A stretch of 64,000 nucleotides of DNA from Gibbula magus. Its lineage: Eukaryota; Mollusca; Gastropoda; Trochida; Trochidae. Of the stretch, positions 1-14,300 are shown in pieces. The DNA lies in NCBI GenBank assembly GCA_936450465.1, contig OW388294.1, positions 69,970,075-70,034,074 on the forward strand, in the 5' to 3' direction. The position numbers were made by a program, and so were the translations under genes. How positions within the stretch are numbered: position 1 is the stretch's first letter; the number at the start of each line of letters is the position of its first letter. The notes under the pieces were generated by a model. That model did not search any database. It saw nothing but the letters and a program-made list of their open reading frames with translations, and was not told where the DNA came from.

Positions 1-2329
1 TTCAACACACCCCTTCCTCATTGTCTCACCAACGTGAAGCTCATTCCACCGTGTGATCGGATCCTCCTCGAGATGACGTTTGCGGAGTTGTATCGCTGGG
101 CTATCAGAGAGCTGAGGGCGTGTGTCATCTCCGCTGATCTCACATTCAAGTCTAAAGGGATTAATCCTGCTCAGTCATCGCAGGATAACTCGAAGGTGTG
201 TTGAGGATCTACAGAAAGTGTTTTTGATAGTGTTAATTGCTCTTAATTATAAGTAAACCATGTATTTGTTTATGACATTGTAATCAGAAGTAAATGCGGA
301 GGTAACAGGGTGACATTTTCATGTTGTATATGATCTGGTGGCAGTTTAAAACAATTTCATATAATCAAAACAACAGTTGGAATGGTTGAACGTATATATG
401 TATTTGAATCAAATAAATTTTGAGATTTTGTTTATCAGTATATCAATGGTCTCAGGGTAGTTCCACACATCCATCTCAGCCCTTAATTCAGTCATACACC
501 TATCTGTAGATCTGTAGGGTTGAGATCTGTTAGCAGGATGAACCCTATAAAACGATGTGTATTTTTATCAAGCTTCTTTCTTCCCTCATCCAAGGAGCGA
601 CTGAGTCTGGGAGCGCTGCCGGTCGCCCGGTTCATCCTGGCTACTCTGGGCGTGCTGGTTGCTGAACACCAGTTCAGTAGTCTCTCCCTGCTGCTCAACA
701 GTGGAGTGCTGGCTCTCACACAGAGCATACTCCGGCTAGCTGGTCAGTATACACGTCTCTCATCTACAATGTAGGGTCAGTCCAAGGAAGGTTTTCAAAG
801 TTCTCTTAGCACTTACAGTGGCATCATTATCATATGCTATTTACAACAATCTTAGTGCAAAGAAAGCTTTAAAATCGTGGACCAAGAGAGATAAGATATT
901 CACATTCTAAGTTAATATTTTCATGACGTCATGTATTTATGTGTAACTTCTAGACTTATTCATATTTTCATGACACCATATGATGTCATGTATGTATATT
1001 TAACTTCTAGATTTTATCCTATTTTCATGACACCATGTATTTATATAAGTTCTGTCGATTTCCTGTAAAGGTCCAGACTGCGACCTACTGGTGCAGGACA
1101 ACAACGTGACAATGTGTACAGTCCCTGAGGAGCAGAAAGTGAAGAAACAGACGCAGCAGATGCCACTCTCTGGAGCCGAGCTCGCCGCCATGATGAAGAT
1201 CGGCACAAGGGTCATGCGCGGTGTTGATTGGAAATGGGGCGATCAGGTGAAGGATTGTTCTATCATGCTTTGTAATGATTGGATTTGGTAGATATTCATC
1301 TCTATCATTCATGTGCAGATATTTCTTCAAAGTCTTTGTCAAATTTAAAGATCATGAAGGGTGAAGCTGTCCTCTTGTTGACTTTTAATACTTTCACAAA
1401 GCTTCTTAACTGTGGGTAACCTTAGCTTACTTATTTTAAAAAGAGGATAAAGCTGCCATCAACGCATGGGGATACCTGCAGAAAGACCAGAATATTGTGT
1501 TACATGTTTCAGGGGTCAGACCCCCTTCATCAGACTCAGAATGGATTGTGTTGGTTGGAGAGGAACTCATTGAGAAGATTTCTATATTTTGATCTCTATA
1601 TTATATAAGGTGTGTCTCTTCACAGGACGGTCCGCCCCCAGGTCTGGGTCGAGTGATCGGGGAGCTGGGAGAGGACGGATGGATCCGGGTACAGTGGGAT
1701 ACTGGCAGCACCAACAGCTACCGGATGGGCAAGGAGGGCAAGTATGATCTCAAGCTGGCGGAACCTCCTGAACTGCCGGACAATGATGAGGAAGACGAAG
1801 ATGAGATAGAATCAGGTGTGTTTGATGGTGGTTTGTGTCCAGAACATGTGACAAGTTTTTGGTCTAAAATTCGAGAGTGTATAAGCAGAGGTGCTAGATG
1901 ACCTGTCTAAATAATGGTTTGTGGGGAAAGCAGCATGAGGATCCACTGAATGATACCGTGACAGAGCCAACAGGAGTTGGAGAGGGTAAATAAGAAGAAT
2001 AATATCTTGGGTTGATGGCCATTTGATTTTTCCTTGTCAACCAATTGATTGGATTTATGCCAAGGAGTGTAAAAGAATTTGTTTTCTCAAATCCAACCAA
2101 GATCATGGTCTATTGTTTACCAATGAAATGACATATTTCTATGATACAGAGAAGAGTAAACCGGAGAGCAAGCACCCCACATCCCTGGTGCGCAAGTCTA
2201 CAATCTGTCTGCTGCGGGCTGTGTCTGTGTGCGCGGGGATCCACTCAGAGTTTGCCCAGAAAGAGGCTGTAGGCGCGTTGTGTGGACTCATGCGTAATGT
2301 GGTCGACTGTGGATGCAACTATGGGCTGA
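1..2329 (+). CDS. HERC2: HERC2 exons 1-5, including MIB/HERC2 domain
   Basis: Exons at 1-195 (left edge cut by the window), 595-742, 1071-1246, 1626-1815 and 2150-2329. Frame of the first exon starts at base 1. Exons 3 and 4 encode the MIB/HERC2 domain: [16 protein letters not shown] at the end of exon 3, continuing [10 protein letters not shown] and [17 protein letters not shown] in exon 4. This SH3-like fold is shared with Mind bomb ligases and is thought to bind protein partners. An acidic stretch ([11 protein letters not shown]) follows. Exon 5 encodes a helical, cysteine-rich segment without a named domain. Introns are 328-399 bp, except the one after exon 5, which holds DIRS element A. 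Confidence 0.93.
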
Positions 2330-5300
2330 GTAAGCATAGCTGTTGTTCAAAGATCAACTTAAACTGTGAAAATGGCCCCCCATCCAAGCATTTTAATGTG
2401 ATGGATGGGGGTCATTATTGGAATAAGCCGGAGGCTGAGCATATTCATTTAGCATATTGCTCATCTACCCGTAGACCAGCGCTATTTATAGAACACTTGT
2501 AAAAAACCTGTGACCCCTGATCATGTGACCCGCCGCCAAGTCATGTGATCATCCATGCCGTCTCATAATTTAAAGCCTGGTGCGTTTTGTTGAAAACATT
2601 CCAGTGGAGGGCAAACAATATGAGAACATCCAATTCATAAACCCAAACCAGTCTCATAATTCTGGGTGGGTAAATGAATATGCTCAGCCTCCGGCTTATT
2701 CCAATAATGACCCCCATCCATCACATTAAAATGCTTGGATGGGGGGCCATTATTTCCCATAAGCCTTCGGCTTCACATATTCATTTAGCATCTTTAAAGA
2801 CAACAAAACGCTGTAAGCAAACTCAAGAGTTTAATATTTCAAAACAAGTCTGAGACAGACGACAATTCACTCTAGGTCACGACATAGCACTGCTTGTGGA
2901 AAGGTCACTGCTTTGACCTCTCTAAAATAAAACCTGTAAAAGTTCTTGCTGGACGACCAGTCCGCTGTTTTAAGAATGTCCGCTAGAGAACACCCCGCCG
3001 TCATGGCGGCAGAAGCAGCCGCTCCTCTAAAGGAGTGCGCTTTGAACTCACTGTTCACTCCACTTAAACGTAACACTTCCTTCAGCCATCTAGCTACTGT
3101 AGACGTAGAAACAGAATCAAATGTCTTGTAGGATATCAAAAGGTTATCTGACTTCCGAACACTCTTGGTTCTCTCAATATAGTGTAGTAGGAAATGCATG
3201 GGACACAATCCCTCATCACTCACTTCCAACAGGTAGGCCTTACCTTGCTGTGAAGTTTTCAGCAAGGTATCAAACGAAAACACTACTTTGGATTCACATA
3301 CTTTCATGTTGGAAAGACACATGTTAACTAAGGTCTGAGCACGTGGTGCTGTTGTGAGGGCAATTAGTGCCACCACCTTATAGGTCAAAAGTCTCAATGA
3401 CAAATTAACCATATCATCAAAGTTCTTCAAGAAATTAATCACGACCGAAACGTCCCAAGTAAACTTATATCTAGGCTTACTAGGAATAAGATTCAGAAGA
3501 CCTCTCATGAATCTTGGTACAAATATTAATTGGTCACACCAGTTATTCCCTAAAAGCTTCAGGGTTTGCAAAATCACACACTTGTGAGTGTTTATAACAC
3601 TATAAAGCTTTCCTTGTGTGAAGAGATCATGTAGATAACCTAGCAGCATTATCTCAGTCGTATGAAAGGGACTGAAACCCCTCTCACCACACCAAATACA
3701 GAACCTCCGCCATGCCAGGTCATACTGTTTCCGTGTGCCGGGTCGCCATGAACCTGTGATGATCTTGATAATTCCTGATGAAAGGCCATGGTCCTGGAGT
3801 GATTTCCTGATACAGTTGTCGCGATCAAAGTCATTGATCTTCCCATGGGATGTTCCAAACCACTGTGAGGCAAGGTGAGGAGGTTCCTGTGCCGGGGTAG
3901 CCTGATGGGAAGAGAAATCAAACATTCAAGTAACTGCGGAAACCACATTTGTGATGGCCAATATGGAATTATAAGCAGAGCTGTTTCAACCTTATCTTGA
4001 AGAATTTTGTTAAGCACTTTGTTTAATAAACAAAAAGGGGGGAAAATGTATGGGTGAAAGGATGCCCAAGACAAAGAGAGAGCATCGACACCATAACAAC
4101 CCGGTTGAGGAAACCAGGAAACAAATCTGGGTACCTGGAAATTCAACGAGGAAGCGAACAAGTCAATATCAGGCTGGAAAGACATGCAAGCTATCCTGGT
4201 AAATATTTCTGACTTAAGTTTCCATTCAGTAGAATCTGAAAAGTTCAGACTGCCTGGCAAATATTGTGCTGTGATGAAAATCTGTCTATCAAAACACCAT
4301 GCCCAAATATCTTTAGCCAACTCATCAATTCTCCGTGAGGTCATGCCGCCAAAGCTATTAATATAAGAACAGGCTGTATTATTGTCTGATTGTACTAAAA
4401 CATGAGTATTTGAGGTGGTATTGTAAAATGCTTTAAGAGCCTTACCAATAGCCAGGAGTTCAAGATAGTTAATGTGACCTGTTTCACCTTCTAACCATCT
4501 ACCACTAGAGTGCTGACTACTTGAAACATTAAAAGCACCCCAGCCGAGAGTAGAGGCATCTGTCTGGATGGTAGAACTCGCAGGTTCCCGTCTAATAGGC
4601 TTACCATTCTCCTTTACTACATTACAAAACCACCAACGTAATTCAGCTTTGGCAGAAGCAGATAATGAAATGGTATTTTCAAAAGGGTCAAACACATTAC
4701 AAACAAGACCTGACGAAAGGCCACGAAGCTTTTCCCTCTCAAGAACCCTGTAGTGTAACTGAGCCTTATCCATAGCTTGAAATGCATTGATAGTTAACCC
4801 TATAAAGGATGCAAGTTCTCTAACCACAACTGCCTCTCTCCCAAGCAATTCTGATGCCATGTTTTTAATTTTGTCAACCTTGTCCTCTGGGAGAAAAACC
4901 TTAAATAGGTTGGAATCAACAATAAAGCCAAGAAAACGAATTCTTTGCATAGGAACTGATTGAGACTTCTCCCAATTAACCTGAAACCCTAATTTTGCTA
5001 AATTTTTAACAACAACCTGAAATTTGTTTCTACAAACCTCTTTGTTCTGGTCAGCTATCAATGCATCATCAAGATAATATGCAGAACGAATCGACTGCTG
5101 GCGAAATAATGCGAAAACTGGTTTTAAAATCTTTGTGAACACCCGAGGTGCTGAGCTCAAGCCAAATGGGAGTACTACAAATTTGTACAATTGACCATCC
5201 CATGAAAATTTCAAATACTTTTGAAAATCAACGTGTATAGGGATAGTAAAGTAAGCATCCTTCATATCCAAGGATGTAAAGAAATCACCTTCCTGTATCA

Positions 5301-8300
5301 AATCCAAAACCGATGAAAAACTTTCCTGCTTAAAATGCTCATAAGTAACAAACTCATTTAGATACCTAAGATTAATAATAGGTCGAAATGAGCCATTTGG
5401 TTTTGGAACGAGAAAGATATTAGAAATATATTGATCAGGCTCATTTACTGTTGGAACAACAGCTCCCTTCCTCAAAAGTTCATCTATTTCCTCTGTAACA
5501 ATGGTATGCTTTTCTGCAGAGAAAGAGACCTGATTAGGAACTTTAGTTTGATATGGCCAGCTATCAAATTCAATTGCATAACCCTGAACAGAGCTCAACA
5601 CCCAGGCATCAGAAGTAAATTTACTCCACTGAAAGAAATGACTTTTAGTACCAGCTACAGAACTCACCTGATTCTGACTTGATCTGGCTAAGTCCGCTGT
5701 CCCTCGTTTGGGGGAGCTCGAGACTGCGTGTGGGTTGCTGCGGGACGACCCTGGCCTCTGTACTGACCCCGTCCATAGTAAGGTGCCGGCCTTCTTCTAT
5801 ATCCGAAGCCTCGTCCCCTGAAAGACTGCCCGGACTGCTGTGATGACGGCCCATAGCCACGTCCCCTGGAGTGCCTGAAACCTGTGGTAAACCCATGTTG
5901 TCCAAGTTTAGAACCAGATTCGCAGCTCTTGATTTCTTTCTCAATGTTATCACCAAAGAGGAGTGTAGTGATAGGGGTCTTGATGTTACATAAGGCCGCA
6001 TACTGCCCTTTCAAATGGGGGCGTAGAGCATATCGCCTTCTGACACTCATCAAGAACTGAGCCTGTCCCAACAGAGTTAACGAGTCCTGAATGTATTGCT
6101 TTAGCTCTGAACTAAAATTGCCCTTCAACAAACCGGTCAACTTAAGGATGGGTACCATACCAGTTGCAAGTAGATTCTGAATCTGCTTAAGACCCTGATC
6201 AATTGACTGTGCACGCTTGCCTATTTCTGAATAAACCTCAGCATTGACCGAGGGAGCAGCAATTTTCTCTGCATTCTTGGGGATAGGGTACCTGTCAACT
6301 ATCGCATCAACCGCACACTGCGCAGTACAGGACACCTCAACAAGGCCTGCTAAGGACTGACTTATCGCCTCTCCCCTCGTAGGGGCTCTCAATGCTGGCA
6401 ACTGCCACTCACTGTCTAGCCCATCATTAATGGCATTGTCATTAAAGAGAGAACACTCGCTCCAATCTCTATCGATACCCACTGTAGGGGGGGTTAGGCT
6501 GTGCGGGGCAGGGCTGGGAATCGAGAAACCCTTCATCTATTAACATCTGATCATCGTCAGTATGGTCTACAATTTCGCCAAATTGCACATTACCATCATC
6601 GCCGCCTTGCGCTGAATTATCGCCGTGTGTCATACCCAATTTCTGTCTCAACAGGGCTAAATCATCAGTAGACAGGTCAAGGAGGGAACTATTCCTACCG
6701 CTAGCCTCAGAGGTGCTTGCAACTGCAACTGCCTTACAGGTAGCCTTCCTTTTCTTACTTTGTTTACATGTTTTGCCCTTCTTTCCTTTACGGTCGTCGA
6801 CCGGAACATGTACCTTATCAACATTGGTTTTAAACTCTCGCCTAGTGGATACCCTAGCGGCTTGAGAGTCAAGGCCAACAAAACTTACGTCCTCGTTAAA
6901 TTCTTCACCAGACTCCCCCTCAAGGGAAAGTGTGTCGTCTTCACGACATGCCATGACTGGAAACACAAAACAAAATGGCGACTGAGTAGCAGTAACACGT
7001 GAGCCACGCGAACTAAGTATTGGCAGAAATGCAATTAAATCACGGTGACAACCGTTCGCAGGGACAACGTCCAAGCAACAAATACAATTAATTACTAACA
7101 CTAACGTGTCAGTAGCCAATACAACCTCAAAGCTGGTCAACTCACCTGAATATCAGTAGTGTACGAACTACGAAGAGATCCGTACAGGTCGGGCGCTGAA
7201 GCAAATATGAGACGGCATGGATGATCACATGACTTGGCGGCGGGTCACATGATCAGGGGTCACGGGTTTTTTACAAGTGTTCTATAAATAGCGCTGGTCT
7301 ACGGGTAGATGAGCAATATGCTAAATGAATATGTGAAGCCGAAGGCTTATGGGAAATAATGGATGTTATACACTGCATGGTAGTTTTCGGTGGAGGTGAA
7401 AAAATTCCACAGTTTTGGTTTATCTCTTGGCGTATTTTCTTCGATAAGTCACCTCGTGACTTGTAAATGCCTTTGATAAAAAGTCATTGATAAGCATTCA
7501 TTCCTGTCTGAATATTCATTCCATTCAAACTGTTTTTTTTATAATTTCCTTATAGCTTTATGAAGATTTTATATTTACAAATTTACAACCGTTGATGGAC
7601 TATTACAATCTGATCTTTAGCCAGTAACCCAAACTAGAGGTTCCCTTTGTTAATGAGTTGATTCCTATAATCATACCATTCAGAATAATTTGGTACTAAG
7701 TGATACAGCGGCTAAAGTTTTAAAATTGAGAGTCCCTTACAAAAAATTTCCCTACAATTGTGAGTTCGTGTGACTTTGCTCATTCCAAACTCTGTGTCCC
7801 CAGATGTGAACTCGACGGCGATCCAGATAGCAAGTGAACAGCACCTGAGCTGGTGCAGTCTGGGATTTGTGCGGAGTATCGCGACGGGTCCGGTGATCTG
7901 TCAGGCACTGAGCTCCCCACGCTGGATCACGCTGCTCATGAAGATACTAGAGGAAGAGCAGGGAGCCAAACACATCAGAAACGTCTACAGACAGGTGCTT
8001 GTTTGCTTTTGATGATAACAATTTATTATGTACTCCGTAGGTCATCTGTACTCATTAGGACACCTACAGACAGGTGCTTGTTTTCTGTTTCATGTTTTTC
8101 TATTTTTAAAAATGCATCTGAACTGTTCTGTTGTATGTATGTTAAGGTAGTGTGATGACATGGGCACAACATCAAACACTTGTGCTTTCCGAGGAAAGAG
8201 TGTATTCATTCTCACACTTTACTTTCATGTGGCAGTATAGGTACAGTCGGCAGTCATGTGGTCTGCTAGCTCACACCAGATACACTTCCTGTGTTGTTAC

Positions 8301-11300
8301 ACGCGAACACTCATTCATGTATCCACATGGAATGGATACACAACGTGACTGGTTATACGTTATACTGGTTATACCAATATGCTACAGGTAGAAATAGGGC
8401 CAAACACATGTACAGAGATGCAGACAAACAGACAGATGTATACAAGCTCAACTATTCCTCATTAGTGATGGGACTCGTATGTTTGTCAAAGCAGTTTTGG
8501 TTATGGATGTAGCATAGACTGAAGTAATACAAAAACTATTGCACTACTTATACATGTATCAAATGTTTCTTGTTATGTCATGTTTCTCATTTACATTTCT
8601 GTCACCAGATCCTGACACTGAAGTTGTTGCGGACGATGCTGCCCTCTTGGGACAGCAGTACAGAGTTGTCTCGTATCAACGACATCATCATGAGACTCTT
8701 CAAACTGCTTGGGTCCGTCCTCACCTCCTGTGCTACAGATCCTACACTCGTCTCCACTTGTGAGTAGCCTCAGTAACGTCACATGAGTTCATCGTATTTA
8801 TCGTGTGGAGTTGGTTATGTTAGCATTGAAGTCCTTCATTCAAATTTTGCTAATTTTCTCATTGTCTTTTCCTGTTTTAGAGAACTGTTTGAAATGCAGT
8901 ACTGTTGTGACATAGAAATTCAGTGCAATGTTTTGATGTTTCCAGTCATTGCTCTCAGGTTTCACAGCAATTGCATAGTCACATTTTCTGCCATGATGTA
9001 AAGGAATTACTTTTTCAAATCCTCATTCGATCACACAAATGTCAAATTGCTATGATATATAGAACATTCTCATGAATGGGCTTGTGTTTTTCATTAAATA
9101 TAGTTTATGTTTATTTGACTGAATATCATGAGTATTGTATTGATTGTTTATTATTGTTATTATTTTCTCCATATTTTGTAATGATATCCAATTATGTCTG
9201 CTCCAGACGACAGCCCGAGAGCATGCAGGAAGCCGCCCCGAGCGCCAGTGTCCATCACCGCATCCTACACCAGCACGATAGCAGAGGAGATCGTGGCTCT
9301 CATCCGACGCCTCCACTCCCTAGACACGTGGAACCCTCACGTCAACAGGTTCATAGAGGGACAACTGCCTCGCATAGTGGATCTCGTACAGGATAGGCCT
9401 GCTTCACAGGTTAGCTTCTAAGCACAGTTTGTTTAATGTTTGCGCAACTGATAAAGTGTTGTGTTTCGTTGTATTGAAATATGTCCTTTGTCATCAAAAT
9501 ATGAAAATGTGGACGTCATCACCTGTACAATGCCATGACATCACTATTACAATAAGCGTAGGTAGACCATTGGACAATATAGAGTGACAGTGTCATGATG
9601 ATGCCAGAAATATCTGAAGTGGATCAATTTTTTATGTAAAACAAATTCTTATCACTACTGAAGATTTAATAAAGGACAAAGGTTGGTTAATGAGCCATTC
9701 CACAAACTATCAACTTACCGTTACCAAACTTACCAAAGTGTTTTCCTTCATGGCATGTCAACCTGATTCCACGATTGCTAGAAGGGGGGTCGCCTTATAT
9801 ATGAGATACGTGGTTTTTACCAGATTTTAGGGGTCTGAGAAAGGGGGTTATCTTATACAAAAAGTTTCTATTTATTTTCCTCGTGTGAACAGCCCGTGGA
9901 GGACAGCAAGCAGAGCCCGGACCAGGAGACGACTGCGGTAGTGCTGGCTGTGCTGGCCATGATCGGTGGAGTGGACAACCGACCCAGACTGGGGGGTCTG
10001 GTTCAGCACGAGGCATTCGGACTGGGGACGGTCTCTAAGATCACACCCAAGGGCAAGATACACGTCCAGTTCCATGAGAGCTCCTCACAAGTGTGTCGGC
10101 TTGCAGAGTTAACACCGGTAGGTCGGCATGTCTCGTGTTTCCATCGTATTCGTCATCATCGCAGATCAATGGCTATAAGTAAATGTCTCGTTTCTGACAT
10201 CTCTGTGTCTGTATACTTATGAAGATCCAGGATTTTCACTGCATATTGATAATGATTCTGTTGCTGGTCTGTTGAACTTCAAGTTTTATTAGTTCTTAGA
10301 ATGTTTTTTCTCAGCTTTAACTATATTTGTCTTAATGCCAGTAAGAGGTCTCGTCATAATGCAATGTTGATTAAAAACTCACAGGCGTTTGAACAACATT
10401 TGTGGTTTACTTTGATTATTAGTATTAATTTAGTGACAAATTTCTCCCCAGTATGAATAAAATATGTTTGGTTTGATAATCAAAATTAGATAAACTTACT
10501 GTATATTTTCTTATACCGGGTATGTATGTTTTGATACATTCAATAATTCAAATATTCGCCCTCTCCCCCAGCTTCCCCTAGTAGAGTTCAGCATCGATCG
10601 CCTCCCCCTGAAAGGCAGTGCCCTGACCAACTGGTCGAAGCTGGTGAGTCTAGCGGGGGCGGGGTTCCGCACCGAGAGGAAGGAGGAGATTCCCCGGGCT
10701 CCCCTCGCAACCAGCACCGGGAGTATCGAGTCCGTCTCCGGGACTACCTCCGTCGGTGAGTAGCAGGACGGTGCTAACTTTCAGCAGCTCGGAGAATAAT
10801 TAGTGGTAGTTTCAGTGGAGTTTATTGCGTCAAAATATCATCTCAGATTTTGTGTTCCTTTACAAATTTTACAATAAGCAACATCTTGATTTCATTGTTT
10901 TGTTTTAGACCGAAAAAGTCTTTACCTTTAGCTTTTTAATGGATATTTATTCTCCACTCTAACGCACATATTTTCACCTGTAATGTTATATTGAATTAAA
11001 ATGAAAATTTTATTGCCATAAGATATAGAAGAGACCCGACAGTCTATAAACTCTTTCTCTTTCTTGAGTTTTTGGAAAATGACATGACAATAACTGAATT
11101 ACAGGAATTTTAAATGTAATTTTCATTAGATGTTATGGTTTCAGAGACCATGTGCAGTCTTTTGTTTGACTTTTCATACTACAAAAATGAAATTATAAAT
11201 CAAATTTAAAGGAACAACTCATTGTCATTAGATATAGTTGAAAAACCTGAGTGTTACGTGAACTCTTTTCCCTCTTGAAAGGTTTGGACATGACATAACA

Positions 11301-14300
11301 TCTTCATCATGAAGTTGAAATGATTTGTCATTGCATTGATGTATTTTGATAAAAAGAGACTAATATTCATATGAATTCTTTGCCTCCAGGGTTTGGAATC
11401 AACCCTCGAGAACTACGAAAGCAGCAGATCCGTCTCAGCCTCCTACGAGCGGCTCGAGTGTTGTTCAGTCGACAGGATAACTTACGTCAGATCCTGTCCC
11501 AGACGGTGGCGAGTGAGTTGCTACATGACGGGTTCGGGGTGATAGAAGAGGACGTGAACACAGAGTCCGCCCAGCCCACGTCTCTCATGCAGCAACTGCT
11601 CATGGCGGCCACACAGCCCTCGCCGCTCAAGGCTATGTTCAGTAGAGAGGAGATGGAGGTAGGCTGTGAAATGAAAATGAAGAGTAGAATGATGATAGGA
11701 AGCATGCAATACTTGACTGATGTTGGTCTGTTAATGTCTTGCTCTACTTTTGGTAGTTAAAAGTTTTATTTTCGTCCTCCTGCTCCGAGCTATGCTTAGT
11801 AAGAAGAAGATGAGGGAACATAAGATGTTTAATAGATCGAGGTATTTCTTATTGAGATTAATGTAATGGATACCTATTCTATGATTCTTTAAGGCAAATA
11901 AACATGGTGAAAACCCTCTTTTAATTACATGTTTGTAAAATATTTAAAAAACTAAATGCATATCTAGTAAACAAAAAACGTATGATGTATGAATCTTCAT
12001 AAAGAAATAAAGGGAGAACCATAAAATATAAAAACTTGTTCTGTATGTCCAGGCCTCCGCTCTAGCAACAAGTCAGTTCCTGAACGCAGAGACAAGCCAG
12101 CCGTGTTACTCTGACGATGACACAAGTTCAGACGAGGACCAGATGATAGCTTCAGGCCTCTCCTCCATCACCCCCTTCAACCCCCCGCCTGCCCTGCCAG
12201 CCACCCCGCGCATGTTCCGACCCCGCAAGATGAAGCAGTCCCAACCCCCACCCACCCCCCAGGTACAACAGGTCGTGGAGATGGGGTTCCCTCGCAAGAA
12301 TGTGGAGTTCGCTATCAAGGTGCTCGGCAATGGAGGTGTGTTCGAGAATCTTTGCATATATTCTTTGCATCTATATTATTCTAGAACTGAATATAAGTAC
12401 TTAGTACTACTGCTTTATTGTTGTTTGTATGTTTGTGTTAGTCTCTTCTTTGGGAAATTCATTAGACAACTGCAACGCCCCTAAATGTCTGTTCTCATCA
12501 TGCCGGTGATATCTTCCCTGTTCATGAGTGCAAATGGTGATCGGAAAGCACTTCAGCCCATTTGAAGTGATATACTTCCTACGATGTTTCCTTTCGTCAC
12601 TTCAGCCCATTATAATGTTTCCTTTCATCTTCTCAGCGGCAGGTTCCCTGTTCGGCGGAGCTGACTCGAGGAGTGTGGAGGCGGTGGTGAGCTGGCTCGT
12701 GGAACATCAAGACCTGCCAGCTCTCCCGGGTCAAGACGACTCTGACACCGAGAGTCTCTCCTCGATAGATGGCTACTCTGAGAGTGACTCCATGTCCGAT
12801 GAGTTTGATGACTTCGACACTTACGATGTGAGTTTGTGATAGTGGGCTTTGAAAGAGGATAAAATTGAACTCAAATAAATCTTGTTTCATTACATGCTAT
12901 TATTAGGGATTGAGTCCTGCGCTTAGGAAAATATTGTTTGAAATCACCATAAATATTATTAGAGTATTATTATATGTATGTCCTATTGGTTTGTCGACTT
13001 TACCAACATGATGGAGACATCCGGATTGTTCATCTTTCATAAAGGACTATCTTTAATAACGCTTCATGAGATAAGTTTACATTCAAACTTCTATTGATAC
13101 ATAACATTAACATATGATACATTGAATTATTGGCAGAGAAATCTCAAAATGATGTCAGCCTCGATCAAAAGATTTCTGTTTCAGAGTGCTGTACGTGCCT
13201 AATTTCATACACTGGTAAATGCTAATGTTGGCTCTCTCTTCAGTATCTCCCGTCAGACCGAGGCGGTACATCAGGTGTGCCGACCCCCTTCAAGAAGCGG
13301 ACTGACTTCCTGAGTAACGACGAGTATGCTATGTACATCCGGGATCACATCCTGGTTGGTATGATGGTGCGGTGCTGTCGGACGTACGAGGAGGTGCACG
13401 AGGGGGACATGGGCAAAGTGATAAAGGTAATCATGGTGGAACTCATCTCATACTGATGTTCATTTTGACCTGTGGTTTTGAACAAGTTTTATGAATGTTT
13501 TTCTTCTTCTGAATATGAATTTGCTTTGACTGACATTTGAAATTATCTTTTAAGAAAGTGAAAACAGAAATTATATTAGTATCAGAATGAAACAGAAACA
13601 TGCATACATACATCCATGTTTATACAATGTGTTATCACTGGACAGTTGGACCGAGATGGACTACATGACCTGAACATCCAGGCGGACTGGCAGAGGAAGA
13701 ACGGGACGTACTGGGTGCGCTACATCCACGTGGAGCTTCTCGGCTTCACTAACATCACTACAGGTACCCCACGCTTTTTTCTCTCATTATCTGTATTCAT
13801 CACTACAGGTACCCCATGTCAATCTTTCACGTAACCTATATTTTGTCTCCCCTTTGTAAAGGATAAAACTGGATAAACTCAAAATGATTTTAAAAATGCC
13901 AACATACATCCAAGTGAAAAATACACGGTGAATGATTTTGTAAAATTTAAATAAAATCTTTGATAATGAAATGATGACTTTTTTGTCTCAAATATTTTGT
14001 ATTTTTTTTGGGAACTCAGCTGGAAACCAGAACATCAAGGTTGGAGACAAAGTGAGAGTGAAACCATCGGTTACCACGCCAACCTACAAATGGGGCTCCG
14101 TCACACATGGCAGTGTCGGCACTGTGACTGGTAAATATTGCTACAGTTCCTTCTTCCTTCAAACATATTATTGCTTAAATCTGTTTAAACAATTTATGGT
14201 CTTGAAACCCTTTCGCCTTTTTAATCTACTCTATTTTATTTCTGAATGAAAGTTGAAATGTTTGTGTTTTACATGGCTTGCATCCTATGCTCGTTCAATG

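Larger units (their letters stand above)
2371..7360 (-). mobile_element. DIRS-type tyrosine recombinase retrotransposon, element A
   Basis: A 4,990 bp element in the HERC2 intron between exons 5 and 6, in antisense orientation. It has inverted terminal repeats (2416-2568 and 7206-7360), unlike the direct repeats of ordinary LTR elements, an internal complementary region (2671-2791) made of the reverse complements of the two outer ends, and genes for a gag-like protein, RT/RNase H and a tyrosine recombinase. This layout is diagnostic of DIRS elements, which replicate through a circle and integrate with a recombinase rather than an integrase. The boundaries follow from the internal complementary region. 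No clear target duplication is seen, as expected for the group. Probably inactive: gag is frameshifted. Confidence 0.92.

Noticed and set aside
2023..2502. 159-codon plus-strand frame
   Set aside because: Read-through of HERC2 exon 5 into flanking intron and the DIRS end; not a separate gene.
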